Part shown: one piece after another, positions 1 to 8,026 of the stretch
Numbering within the stretch: the first letter of the stretch is position 1
Layout: the number at the start of each line of letters is the position of its first letter
Assembly (NCBI GenBank): GCA_934273135.1
Contig: CAKQSU010000002.1
Span: forward strand, 1-20,782
DNA length: 20,782 nt
DNA from: an uncultured Clostridia bacterium
GTDB taxonomy: Bacteria; Bacillota; Clostridia; Christensenellales; Borkfalkiaceae
Direction: 5' to 3'
Made by a program: the position numbers and the translations under genes
Notes under the pieces: model-generated
The model's input: only the letters and a program-made list of their open reading frames with translations
Told to the model about the DNA's origin: nothing
The model's database searches: none

Positions 1-46
1 ACGGCGCGGGCGGGTGGACGGACTTTTCCTCGGAGGAATGATTTTT

Positions 47-265
47 ATGAAAAAGCACGGAATATTCGCTGTTCTTTCGGTCTTAATCGTTATAGTTTTG
101 TCTTTGTCCGCCGTATTCTTTATCGGTTGCGATAAAGGCGAAAACCCTGACGATTCGTCTAAAAAAACCTCATCTTCGTCCGATAGAGAAAACGGCTCGC
201 AAAACGGCTCGCAAAACGGCTCATCGGGCGGCTTAAAGGACGGCGGAATTTTCGAAACCCACTGA
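47..265 (+). CDS. very small secreted lipoprotein, possibly truncated
   Basis: Encodes 72 residues: a basic start (MKKHG), a long hydrophobic stretch and a lipobox-like FIGC, so it is predicted to be lipidated and anchored outside the membrane. What follows is only a Ser/Asn/Gly/Asp-rich linker (NGS and QNGS repeats), then a stop. Such linkers usually lead into a folded enzyme or binding domain, which is absent here. I chose the ATG at 47 because GGAGG at 32-36 lies 10 nt upstream; the ATG at 38 is too close to it. The gene sits 25 nt before the carbohydrate-binding-like gene, in the same direction, and probably belongs to the same operon. It may be a truncated remnant or a genuine small surface lipoprotein; no function can be assigned. 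Confidence 0.6.
   Translation: MKKHGIFAVLSVLIVIVLSLSAVFFIGCDKGENPDDSSKKTSSSSDRENGSQNGSQNGSSGGLKDGGIFETH
191..226 (+). repeat. 12-bp tandem repeat, about 2.7 copies
   Basis: The unit AACGGCTCGCAA occurs at 191-202 and 203-214, followed by a partial copy (AACGGCTC) from 215. It encodes the NGSQ repeats in the linker of the small lipoprotein. Its length is a multiple of three, so a change in copy number would keep the frame. Confidence 0.85.
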
Positions 266-290
266 AAACTTATTGAAAAAGGGAATCCCG

Positions 291-1805
291 ATGATGAAAA
301 ATTTAAAAGCTATATTTGCGTTTTTATGCGTATCGGTATTGATTTTTGGAACTTTCGGCATGCCGGTCGGCAACGCCAAGCGGCGTAAAGGTCAAGACCT
401 TTACGGCGAAAGCTTTACCGCTTTCGCCGTCGAAAACTTCGATGACGAAGTTTTCTATTCTACACGAGGAAATAAGTCACAAGATAACGCCTATTTATTG
501 TTAGCCGCCGCCGTAAAAACGGACATAAGCGAATATGAAGAGGCGGGCTACGAAGTCGTAAAAGACGACGGCGAAATTGAAAAATTCTCAAGCGACAGCT
601 ATTATAGAGGAATAAGTGTTCGCACGAGCTTTGACGACGAAACGGCGAGAACGGTTTTTACCGCGGCTGATATTTACGGCGACGAAACGCTTGGCACTTG
701 CCCGATGATAGTCGAAGAAATCGCTTACAGCGAAGAAATTCAATATAATATTAAGCCTTATTTGGTCACAAACGACGATAAGATTGTATATGGTGAAGAA
801 ATCGTCGTAAAACGCGCCGATAGCGAACCCGCGAAGGATTACTATCTCGTCACAAAAAAGACAAACTCGGAATGCGTTCAGGACGCGGGCGTGTGGCACT
901 ATCATGCGGACGGAGCGCTCGGTACCGGTTACGGATTCGAAAAGGAGCCGTACCATGAAAATTCCACTGCTACCGCAACGCTCAATATTATTCCGAATGC
1001 GGCAAACGGTAAATATTTTTATTTCCGCTATCAACCTAATCAAGTTGAAGTAGGGAAATACTACACGATGAAGCTTGAAGTTATGGTAAGCTCTTCTTGC
1101 GAACTGCGCCTTGCTTCGAGAAAAGCCGATTCGAGTCCTGCCGCGTATACCGTTGTCGTAAAAGAAAACGTTACGAAAACTATTTCGTTCGTCGGTTATC
1201 GCAATACGGCGGAGCCTTTCTCTATCCGCATAAACAGCAAGGTGAACGATGAAACCGTAACGATAAGAGTTAAGCTTATTAGAGTAGAAGAAAACGACGG
1301 CACGGACTTACCCGACTATCAAGGCGGCACACGCATAAGCGACGATTATTCGGTGGAGAAACAGAATAATTCTTACGTAACGGCGAATCCCGGCAAGTGG
1401 TTTTACTATTGCGACGGTACGGCGGGTACCGATTACGAACTCGCTTCCGCTCCGTCTTACGATAACGGAACAATAACCTTCGCTTTCAACAAAATGGCTG
1501 AGGATAAGGACGGAAAAAGTCCGGAATACCAGCTTAGATATCAGCCGACTTTTGCGGAGGGCACCGCGTACAACGTCAGCTTTAGAGTAAGATTGTCGGC
1601 AGCGGGGAAAGTAGTTTATTTTGCAGGAACAGACGGCAAATACGGAGGGAAAGACCTTTCTTCCGCAGGCGCGATTACGATAAATTATTCGGGCGTCGTA
1701 AGAGCGGCAAATCAGAACAAGCCTTTCTTTATTAAGTTCCGTTCCACAGACCGTTCCGCTCCTATTACCATGACCGTAAGCGACATAGTATTTACGCAGA
1801 TTTAA
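291..1805 (+). CDS. secreted protein with two tandem carbohydrate-binding-like repeats
   Basis: About 504 residues. The ATG at 291 (or 294) follows AAAGGG and begins a typical signal peptide (KNLKAIFAFLCVSVLIFG); no lipobox is seen. An N-terminal part of about 160 residues (roughly nt 400-830) is acidic and unrecognised. Two repeats of about 140 residues follow, near nt 870-1295 and 1365-1803. Each starts with W-x-Y-x-x-DG-x-x-GT-x-Y, has FRYQP or LRYQP followed by Y at mid-length, and ends in beta-rich IRV or MTVSDIVF. This pattern is typical of beta-sandwich carbohydrate-binding modules such as those attached to xylanases (CBM4/22-like fold), but the family assignment is inference. No catalytic domain is visible. 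It precedes the GH3 and GH10 genes, so it probably binds or presents polysaccharide at the surface. Confidence 0.75.
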   Translation: MMKNLKAIFAFLCVSVLIFGTFGMPVGNAKRRKGQDLYGESFTAFAVENFDDEVFYSTRGNKSQDNAYLLLAAAVKTDISEYEEAGYEVVKDDGEIEKFSSDSYYRGISVRTSFDDETARTVFTAADIYGDETLGTCPMIVEEIAYSEEIQYNIKPYLVTNDDKIVYGEEIVVKRADSEPAKDYYLVTKKTNSECVQDAGVWHYHADGALGTGYGFEKEPYHENSTATATLNIIPNAANGKYFYFRYQPNQVEVGKYYTMKLEVMVSSSCELRLASRKADSSPAAYTVVVKENVTKTISFVGYRNTAEPFSIRINSKVNDETVTIRVKLIRVEENDGTDLPDYQGGTRISDDYSVEKQNNSYVTANPGKWFYYCDGTAGTDYELASAPSYDNGTITFAFNKMAEDKDGKSPEYQLRYQPTFAEGTAYNVSFRVRLSAAGKVVYFAGTDGKYGGKDLSSAGAITINYSGVVRAANQNKPFFIKFRSTDRSAPITMTVSDIVFTQI

Positions 1806-1828
1806 CAAAAAACATCGACAAAACAAAG

Positions 1829-1850
1829 AAACGCGGGAAAAAGCGCGTTT
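1829..1850 (+). other. intergenic hairpin before the GH3 gene
   Basis: Arms AAACGCG (1829-1835) and CGCGTTT (1844-1850) are perfectly complementary around an 8-nt A-rich loop. No T-run follows, and the GH3 ribosome site (GGAG at 1853-1856) comes at once. It could stabilise or process the operon mRNA or influence translation start, but no function can be shown. Confidence 0.4.
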
Positions 1851-1867
1851 CACGGAGAGTATATTAA

Positions 1868-4800
1868 ATGAACAAATTATTTTCTAAAACGGTATGGGGA
1901 ATATTGACGGGCATTTTTGCCGTCGTGTTCGCCGCCGTGCTTATCCTAACTTACGTTGCGAAGAACTTTGCTTCCGCGGCGATTAACATGATGTTCGGCA
2001 CGAGCAACATGATTACCGTTAACGACCCGGACGCGGAACCCGAAACGTTTTTCGAGACGAAGTACGATTTTACCGTAAACGGCGAAAACCTTTATAAAGA
2101 GGACTCTCGCATGATAGAAGAAGCGGAAGCCGCCGGCGCGGTTCTTTTGTGGAACAACTCTTCTGCGCTTCCTTTATCAGGCAGTGAAAAGTTGAGCCTT
2201 TTAGGTCACGCTTCGGTCGATATCGTCGAATGCGGCACGGGTTCGGGCTACGTTGAAACTTACGATTACAAGACTAATTCGGCGGCTACGCTTACTATGA
2301 AGCAAGCTTTTGAATCGCGCGGATTTACCGTCAACCCGACGTTGTGGAACTTCTACAATAGCGGTGCGGGAAGTAAGTACAAAATGATTACTTGGAAAAA
2401 GTCCTACTGTACGCCGTGGCAGCAGTGGTCGGTTAACGAAGTGCCGCAAAGCGCGTATACTTCGGACGTAAAATCTTCATACGCAACCTACGGCGACGCG
2501 GCGATAGTAACGCTCGCGCGTTCGGGCGGCGAATATTCCGACCTTCATTATAACTACGCTTCCGATTCCGACTTAATCGGCAGAAACGACAAGGGCGAAC
2601 GCGAAAACACTTCCGCAAACGGCGGCTACTTAGGATTGAGCGACGAAGAAGACGCGCTTTTAACCGAAGTAATCGCGCAGAAAAACAAAGGAACTTTCAA
2701 AAAAGTAATTCTCCTCATAAACTCCGGCAACCCATTGCAGATGCAGGATATCGAGCCGTATTATAGCGGAATCGACGCTTGCATGTGGATAGGTCAACCG
2801 GGTTCTACCGGTATGAACGCGGTAGCCGACCTTTTAAAGGGCAAGACTATGGACGGTCAAGATCTAAGCCCGTCCGGCAGACTTCCCGATACTTGGGCTT
2901 ACGACAACAACTCCGCTCCGTCCACCGCTAACGACGGCAACTACACCTACGGCAACGCCGAACTTTTAAGCACAATGCTTAAAAACAACGGCAAATACCA
3001 CAGCAAATATATGGTATACGCCGAAGGCATTTATATAGGTTACAGGTACTATGAAACGCGTTACTTCGATTGCATGACGGGTGCCGGCAACGCTTCCTCC
3101 GCCGCGGGCGCAAAGCACTCTACGGCTGGCTGGAAGTATTCCGAAGAAGTTGCTTTCCCGTTCGGTTACGGACTAAGCTACACGGATTTTTCCTATTCCG
3201 ACTTTAAGACCACAAAGACGGCAAAAGGATACGAAGTTTCGGTAAAAGTTACCAATGACGGAAAAAAGAGCGGCAGAGAAGTAGTTATGGCGTATATTTC
3301 TAAGCCGTACACCGATTACGATATAGACTTAGGAATAGAAAAGGCTGCCGTAGAGCTTGCGGGCTACAAAAAGACCGCGGTTCTATCTCCCGGCGCAAGC
3401 GAAGTAGTTAAAATCGAAGTTTCTAACGAAGACTTCAAGACTTACGACGCTAACGGCGAAGAAACCTATATCATCGAAAAAGGCGATTATTATCTCACCG
3501 TCGGTAAGGATTCTCACACCGCGGCGGACAATATCCTTGAATTTTTAGGCAAAGCCACGCAGACGAACGTAGTTTTCGGGGGTGTGAGCGGCAAGGACGG
3601 ACTCGGCGCAAACTTCGTTTCGGAAATTAAGTTCGAAAAAGATTATAAAACCTATTCTAAGTCCTCACAGACGGGCGAAGAGATAACCAACCAACTTTCC
3701 TCCGGCGATATCAACAAATACGCCTATAAAGGGGATAACAAGGCGACATATCTTAGCCGTAACGACTGGAACGCAACTTACCCCGCGACTTACACCAAGC
3801 TTACCCTCAATACCGATTTCGCGCGCGACTTAGCATACGATATCGTTCCCGACGGAAGCGATTACGATATGCCCGTTTACGGCTCGTTCGCAAGCGGCTC
3901 GGTAGACGGCAAGCCCGACGTAAAGAACGGCGACAAGGTTGCCATTCAGTTTATCTCCGCTCCGCTTTACCCCGAAAAGGAAAAGGACGAAGAGCTTTTG
4001 AAGCTCGTTTACAGTGACGGTCTTACCTACGTTAAGCACTGGCAAAGCGAATGGAATTCGCTCTTAGACCAAATGACTTTCGAACAACAGTGCAATATAG
4101 TCGTCAACGCTTACCACTGGATACACGGCGCGGAATCTATAGTTTTGCCCGAATCCAAGCAAGAAAACGGACCCGTAGGCATAACCAAGCGTCAGGAAGC
4201 TTTCTTTGCTCTCCCCAATGACGATACCATCAAGGGCGAAAACGGCACGGGCTGGACATGGGTATCTTACCCCTGCGCGGGAATACTCGCCGCTTCGTTC
4301 GACATCGATATCGCCCAAAGGGTGGGCGAACACAAGAGCGAAGACATGCTTTATCTCGGCTACAACGGCGTTTACGGACCGGGCGTCAACATGCATCGTT
4401 CTCCGTTCGGCGGCAGAGCGTTCGAATATCCCTCGGAAGATCCTTTCCTTGCGGGTTACACCGAAGCTTACGAATCGATAGGTATCGAGAGCAAAGGCGC
4501 GATGGCTTACGCTAAGCACTACGCGCTCAACGATATGGAAACAAACCGCGTCAACTGCGGTATCTGGTCGACCGAACAGGCTTCGAGAGAAATCTATTTA
4601 AGAGCTTTCGAAATAGTCTTTACCGTGGGTAAAGCAAGCGCGACGATGAACTCGTTCACGCGTATCGGCACGACCTGGAACGGCGCGTCCTACGCGATGA
4701 TGACTACTATTTTGCGCGGCGAATGGGGTTATGACGGCGTTGTGATTTCCGACTGGATAACCGACGGCAGCGCGATGTCTTACGTAGACGGCGTTATGGC

Positions 4801-5116
4801 GGGAACCGATATGTTCGACGGCAACGGTCTTGCTTCGGAACTGACGAAATACGCGAACAACGCGGCGGTCGCTCAGGCTGTAAGGCTTGCGGTTAAGCGT
4901 GTTATCTATAACGTAGTAAGAACCAACGTTATGAACGGCATGTCCATATCTTCGCGCACCGTGAGGGTAACGCCTTGGTGGGAAACCGCATTGCTCGTTA
5001 TAGATATTTCAAGCGGAGCAATCTTTGCGGCGTGCGCGGGTATGCTCGTCGCTTCCATAGTTTTAGGCAAAAAGAACAAAGTAGCGGAAGCCGCTACGGC
5101 TCAATCCGCGGAGTAA
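1868..5116 (+). CDS. membrane-anchored, domain-permuted GH3 beta-glucosidase/xylosidase-type enzyme
   Basis: 1082 residues; a glycoside hydrolase family 3 enzyme that releases sugars from oligosaccharide ends. Order: N-terminal membrane segment (about 9-33); the alpha/beta sandwich domain that is normally C-terminal, beginning near 82 (EEAEAAGAVLLWNNSSALPL) and including the EGIYIGYRYYETR block; a fibronectin-III-like domain (about 455-550); an extra region (about 550-735); then the TIM barrel that is normally N-terminal, from about 736 (MTFEQQCNIV, GVNMHRSPFGGRAFEYPSED, AKHYALND). Finally there is a second membrane segment (about 1040-1066). The likely nucleophile is Asp962 in GVVISDW. The likely acid/base is Glu222 in LARSGGEYSDL, similar to SGEGxDR of the family. 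The permuted order is known from Ruminococcus albus and Butyrivibrio GH3 enzymes. Substrate specificity cannot be read directly; the GH10 neighbour suggests xylo-oligosaccharides. Confidence 0.93.
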   Translation: MNKLFSKTVWGILTGIFAVVFAAVLILTYVAKNFASAAINMMFGTSNMITVNDPDAEPETFFETKYDFTVNGENLYKEDSRMIEEAEAAGAVLLWNNSSALPLSGSEKLSLLGHASVDIVECGTGSGYVETYDYKTNSAATLTMKQAFESRGFTVNPTLWNFYNSGAGSKYKMITWKKSYCTPWQQWSVNEVPQSAYTSDVKSSYATYGDAAIVTLARSGGEYSDLHYNYASDSDLIGRNDKGERENTSANGGYLGLSDEEDALLTEVIAQKNKGTFKKVILLINSGNPLQMQDIEPYYSGIDACMWIGQPGSTGMNAVADLLKGKTMDGQDLSPSGRLPDTWAYDNNSAPSTANDGNYTYGNAELLSTMLKNNGKYHSKYMVYAEGIYIGYRYYETRYFDCMTGAGNASSAAGAKHSTAGWKYSEEVAFPFGYGLSYTDFSYSDFKTTKTAKGYEVSVKVTNDGKKSGREVVMAYISKPYTDYDIDLGIEKAAVELAGYKKTAVLSPGASEVVKIEVSNEDFKTYDANGEETYIIEKGDYYLTVGKDSHTAADNILEFLGKATQTNVVFGGVSGKDGLGANFVSEIKFEKDYKTYSKSSQTGEEITNQLSSGDINKYAYKGDNKATYLSRNDWNATYPATYTKLTLNTDFARDLAYDIVPDGSDYDMPVYGSFASGSVDGKPDVKNGDKVAIQFISAPLYPEKEKDEELLKLVYSDGLTYVKHWQSEWNSLLDQMTFEQQCNIVVNAYHWIHGAESIVLPESKQENGPVGITKRQEAFFALPNDDTIKGENGTGWTWVSYPCAGILAASFDIDIAQRVGEHKSEDMLYLGYNGVYGPGVNMHRSPFGGRAFEYPSEDPFLAGYTEAYESIGIESKGAMAYAKHYALNDMETNRVNCGIWSTEQASREIYLRAFEIVFTVGKASATMNSFTRIGTTWNGASYAMMTTILRGEWGYDGVVISDWITDGSAMSYVDGVMAGTDMFDGNGLASELTKYANNAAVAQAVRLAVKRVIYNVVRTNVMNGMSISSRTVRVTPWWETALLVIDISSGAIFAACAGMLVASIVLGKKNKVAEAATAQSAE

Positions 5117-5119
5117 TTT

Positions 5120-6547
5120 ATGAAACACGCTGAAAAATTAACGGCGCTATCTCTTTCGTTGCTGCTTTTATTTTCCGTAAACCTTTACGCTTGCGAAACG
5201 GTGGAAGAAGATACTGCGACGTATATAGAGCTTAGCGACGAATCGGTCGAAATCGCCGTGGGCGAGAGCTATACGCTCACGGCGGACACCGACGGCAAAA
5301 AAGTAGTTTTCACGAGCGACGCAACGCATATTGCCAAAGTCGACGAGGACGGCGTTATAACGGCTGTTGCGGAGGGTGAAGCGACCATAAAAGCCCGCTC
5401 GGGCAACAAACGCGCCTATTGCGAAGTTAAAGTCGTGCCTGAAAAACATGAACCCGTTTCTTACTCTACGTTTAAAGAGGCATATAAAGATTATTTCGTA
5501 ATCGGGGCGGCGGTACAGACGAATATGCTCGTAAACGGTAAATACGGCGAGCTTACCGGGCAGTATTCCTCTTTAACTTCCGAAAACGGAATGAAGTGGA
5601 AGAACATCGAAGCGACTAAGGGTGTTTATACGTTTAACCGCGCGCAGGACAGCGCGGACGAACTCGTTGCCTGGGCTAAAAACAACGGCGTGGGTGTGAG
5701 AGGGCATTGCCTTTTGTGGTACAAATCATTGCCGAAGTGGCTTCATGACGAATTCGTCGGTAAAAGTTTTTCCGCGGCAAACAAAACCGCCGCGACAAAC
5801 TATATCGAAGAGCGCGTCGAAAAGATGATGACTCATTACGGCAGCGATATTTACGCATGGGATGTGGTAAACGAAGCTTTGTTCAATTCTATTTCTTCCG
5901 ACAAGCTCGTCACTTCCTCCGAAAAGCCGTACGGCAACATTTTCCGCACTAACGACAACATGAGCGAAACAAGTACCGATTGGGTGGATTGGTACAAAGT
6001 GACCGGCGGTTACGAGTACATCGCGAAAGCCTTTAAAAAAGCCGGCGAAGTACGTGAAAAATACAACATAAAAACCGAACTTTACTACAACGACTATTCG
6101 CTTAATACGCCGAACAAACGGCAGGCGTGCCTTAACCTTATAAAAATGCTTAAAGACAACAACGCGCCTATAGACGGCGTCGGAATGCAAGCTCACTATC
6201 GGCTCGGGGACTATCTCGAAAACAAAAATACGTGGCTTAAAAACTTCGAAGACTCCGTCAAAGCGTTTATCGCCGCGGGCGTGGATGTTCAGTTGACCGA
6301 ACTCGATATTCGTTACGAGGGCGAAGCGAGCGAGACAAAAGAACTTCAACAAGCGGATATGTACGGCGAAATCATGAAAATTTGCCGTAAGTATGCAAAA
6401 AAAGGTAATGCGCACGGCGTTACCGGCGTAACTTTTTGGGGCGTGTACGACGGCGCAAACGGCGCATGGGGTTCAAAGTATAAACCTATGCCGTTTGACG
6501 AAAACCGCAACCCGAAAAAAGCTTTTTACGCTATGACTACTTTTTGA
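5120..6547 (+). CDS. GH10 endo-beta-1,4-xylanase, surface lipoprotein
   Basis: 475 residues. A signal peptide ends in lipobox LYAC (Cys25), so the enzyme is probably tethered outside the membrane. A bacterial Ig-like (Big_2-type) domain spans about 33-108, with ITAVAEGEATIKA near its end. The GH10 barrel runs from about 115 to the end. The acid/base is Glu252 in DVVNEAL and the nucleophile Glu394 in QLTELDI. GMQAH, TFWGVYDG and the C-terminal FDENRNPKKAFYAM block are also family-typical. The usual WHSQxP segment after GHTLVW reads WYKSLP here, so two residues near subsite -1 differ. It starts 3 nt after the GH3 stop with GGAG at 5110-5113, which implies translational coupling. Expected role: cutting xylan at the surface to give shorter chains for the GH3 enzyme. 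Confidence 0.93.
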   Translation: MKHAEKLTALSLSLLLLFSVNLYACETVEEDTATYIELSDESVEIAVGESYTLTADTDGKKVVFTSDATHIAKVDEDGVITAVAEGEATIKARSGNKRAYCEVKVVPEKHEPVSYSTFKEAYKDYFVIGAAVQTNMLVNGKYGELTGQYSSLTSENGMKWKNIEATKGVYTFNRAQDSADELVAWAKNNGVGVRGHCLLWYKSLPKWLHDEFVGKSFSAANKTAATNYIEERVEKMMTHYGSDIYAWDVVNEALFNSISSDKLVTSSEKPYGNIFRTNDNMSETSTDWVDWYKVTGGYEYIAKAFKKAGEVREKYNIKTELYYNDYSLNTPNKRQACLNLIKMLKDNNAPIDGVGMQAHYRLGDYLENKNTWLKNFEDSVKAFIAAGVDVQLTELDIRYEGEASETKELQQADMYGEIMKICRKYAKKGNAHGVTGVTFWGVYDGANGAWGSKYKPMPFDENRNPKKAFYAMTTF

Positions 6548-6627
6548 TAAGTTCTGTATAAGAAGAACACTCGACTTTTCCGAAAAGAATGTTATATTCA
6601 CTAACACCTTCCTTTTTATCTTTTTTA

Positions 6628-6666
6628 GCCGACGGCGCGATTTCAACATGCCGTCGGCATTTTATC
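6628..6666 (+). terminator. probable terminator of the polysaccharide operon
   Basis: Perfect 9-bp inverted repeat GCCGACGGC (6628-6636) and GCCGTCGGC (6650-6658) around a 13-nt loop, followed by ATTTTATCT. It lies 80 nt after the GH10 stop. The T-tract is short, so termination may be weak. Confidence 0.55.
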
Positions 6667-6695
6667 TAACAGAAAATCCACCAGATGTGCCGAGG

Positions 6696-6773
6696 GAGCC
6701 TAACTGTAGTTTTAGCTTCAAGCAGTCGTTTGCAGTACAAAAAAACTCCTTTGTGCTAAACTAAATGAGGCTC
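6696..6773 (-). ncRNA. candidate structured small RNA
   Basis: Read on the minus strand, GAGCCT pairs with AGGCTC at the outer end. Inside that, AGTTTAGC pairs almost perfectly with GCTAAAACT. Between them lies a smaller hairpin, ACAAA to TTTGT, closed over GGAGTTTT. The result is one long, internally looped hairpin of about 80 nt with no coding potential. A minus-strand promoter (TTGACT at 6821-6816, TATAAA at 6797-6792) would start transcription a few bases upstream. A long interrupted hairpin is the general shape of regulatory RNAs such as 6S RNA, but I cannot match it to a named family, and no clear U-run terminator follows on that strand. The plus strand also folds, so orientation is inferred from the promoter only. 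Confidence 0.35.
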
Positions 6774-6791
6774 GCAACCGGAAGCAACAGA

Positions 6792-6821
6792 TTTATAATA
6801 AGACCTGCAAATAAAAGTCAA
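6792..6821 (-). promoter_or_regulatory. minus-strand promoter for the candidate small RNA
   Basis: On the minus strand, TTGACT (6821-6816) and TATAAA (6797-6792) are separated by 18 bp. Each matches five of six consensus bases. No gene follows in this direction before the GH10 gene, which is read in the opposite sense. Confidence 0.45.
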
Positions 6822-6889
6822 GAAAAAAAAGGAATTTTTTAATTATTTTTATAAAGCAGACTTTTTAATGCATGCGTACGGAGGGATAC

Positions 6890-6918
6890 TTGCTAAAACC
6901 CGGGAAGTATGCTATAAT
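6890..6918 (+). promoter_or_regulatory. sigma-A-type promoter of the nuclease-like gene
   Basis: TTGCTA (6890-6895) and a perfect TATAAT (6913-6918) with a 17-bp spacer. Transcription would begin about 150 nt before the gene at 7073, leaving a long leader in which I see no recognised riboswitch. Confidence 0.7.
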
Positions 6919-7072
6919 ACGACCGTGCAGACAAATCTAAATTCGTAAAAAAGCACGAAATGAAAGAAGTGAAACATGCTAAACCTTTACACATATACTC
7001 GCCTGTGTAATGAATAGCAATTATTTCTCTAAAAAATGTGTTTACGTATAGAAAAAAGGAGAAGTCGGTGTT

Positions 7073-7708
7073 ATGAGAAACGACATTGAAGCGGATTTGC
7101 GGGAATGCCTTACATATATTTCCGCAGAATGGAAAATGCAGACTAATTTCCGTGATAAAGAAACGCGGTTCATTTACGATGCCGAAAGTCTTGCGGACTG
7201 CCTTGAAATGATAGAAAAACACAAAGTCGACAAAAGTTACGCTTTGCATAGATGGTATAATTATATGACGTCCGTGCGGTGCGAACAAATTTTTTGCGAG
7301 TACGGCGCGAAGCATTGCGATGACGAATATAATCACGACGTGGATATATACGTGAATTCTGTTCCGTTTGACGTAAAGTTGACGGTTTATCCCGCAAAAC
7401 TGCAAGACAAGCCGTTTGATTTATCCGTAAGGAGCGGAAAAGACGGCTTGATTCGTTGGTTTTATCTTAATCAATCGCAACAGTCGCGCAAGCAGCTTTC
7501 GAACCGTTTGTACGTGGTGTGCGACGGCGAAAATCCGGCGGAACGCCTGCGAATGAAAAGCGATTTTTCCTTGCTTAGACGAAAAATCAAAGCTTTTATG
7601 GACTTTTGCTCTTTACATGGTCTTAATCGCATAACGATAGACGAGCGAGGCGAGGCTTATTTTCTGTATAGCGATATCATATACGTCACTAATGATACTA
7701 AGTCTTAA
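7073..7708 (+). CDS. uncharacterised protein with PD-(D/E)XK nuclease-like motif
   Basis: 211 residues, no signal peptide or membrane segment. The central part reads HDVDIYVNSVPFDVKLT, where Asp91, Asp100 and Lys102 fit the D-x(n)-D/E-x-K signature of PD-(D/E)XK nucleases. Glu71 (CEQIF) is a plausible upstream helix acid, and a later YLNQSQQSRKQLSNRLYVV strand-helix carries Gln/Arg/Lys residues often conserved after the lysine. This is a motif-based inference; I do not recognise a named family. GGAG at 7058-7061 is 11 nt from the ATG. The gene stands alone, with its own promoter and terminator. No methyltransferase or restriction partner lies next to it; the neighbouring unit is a translesion polymerase. 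It could be a DNA repair or restriction-like nuclease, or an inactive relative. Confidence 0.65.
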   Translation: MRNDIEADLRECLTYISAEWKMQTNFRDKETRFIYDAESLADCLEMIEKHKVDKSYALHRWYNYMTSVRCEQIFCEYGAKHCDDEYNHDVDIYVNSVPFDVKLTVYPAKLQDKPFDLSVRSGKDGLIRWFYLNQSQQSRKQLSNRLYVVCDGENPAERLRMKSDFSLLRRKIKAFMDFCSLHGLNRITIDERGEAYFLYSDIIYVTNDTKS

Positions 7709-7745
7709 CAGCGATTTTAAAAAGAAAGTTCTTATTCGCAAAAGT

Positions 7746-7761
7746 CGCGCTATAAGTCGAT
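7746..7761 (+). repeat. 16-nt repeat, copy 1
   Basis: CGCGCTATAAGTCGAT, identical to 9884-9899. A looser similarity follows in both copies (an AATATTTT run, then a TTAA). Each copy lies between a stop codon and a strong terminator. Confidence 0.75.
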
Positions 7762-7792
7762 TAAGTCAATATTTTTGTGTTAAGACGATTAT

Positions 7793-7828
7793 CCGCAAAG
7801 GTGTTATTCTTTTGCGGTTTTTTGTTTT
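7793..7828 (+). terminator. rho-independent terminator
   Basis: CCGCAAA (7793-7799) pairs with TTTGCGG (7811-7817) around an 11-nt loop, followed directly by TTTTTTGTTTT. It ends the transcript of the nuclease-like gene. Confidence 0.8.
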
Positions 7829-7897
7829 AAACCTTTTTTGAACGGTCAACGCAAGCGGTAAAGAGGATGTGGAGACAAAAAGAATACGCAAAAACGC

Positions 7898-7926
7898 TCG
7901 ACAATACGGCGTGAGAATGGTATACT
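7898..7926 (+). promoter_or_regulatory. promoter of the Y-family polymerase unit
   Basis: TCGACA (7898-7903), a 17-bp spacer, and TATACT (7921-7926) preceded by TGG, which makes an extended -10 element. It lies about 100 nt before the polymerase start. Confidence 0.65.
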
Positions 7927-8026
7927 TAAACTATGAAGCGTGCGGGTAAAACTTTGTATCTTTGCAAATAATAATATTGAGTTTTGCCGGTGCAAAAAAG
8001 CTTAAAAGTCGAAAAAAGGAGCGGGT

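Larger units (their letters stand above)
6548..7072. other. 525-bp intergenic stretch with structured RNA-like segment
   Basis: No convincing protein gene. It holds a possible plus promoter (TCGACT at 6571, TATATT at 6593, with a TGn extension), a weak terminator hairpin after the GH10 gene, an 80-nt foldable segment with its own minus-strand promoter, and the promoter of the next gene. These are listed separately where supportable. Confidence 0.6.
7709..8026. other. 318-bp intergenic stretch
   Basis: Holds the first copy of a 16-nt repeat, a terminator for the nuclease-like gene and the promoter of the polymerase unit. I looked for a GAAC-N4-GTTC SOS (LexA) operator near the polymerase promoter and saw none. 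Confidence 0.7.

Noticed and set aside
588..1043. Minus-strand open frame inside the twin-repeat protein gene
   Set aside because: Antisense shadow of a well-supported secreted protein gene; no start signal or domain.
7898..8026. SOS (LexA) control of the translesion polymerase
   Set aside because: No GAAC-N4-GTTC type operator was found near the promoter or the start.
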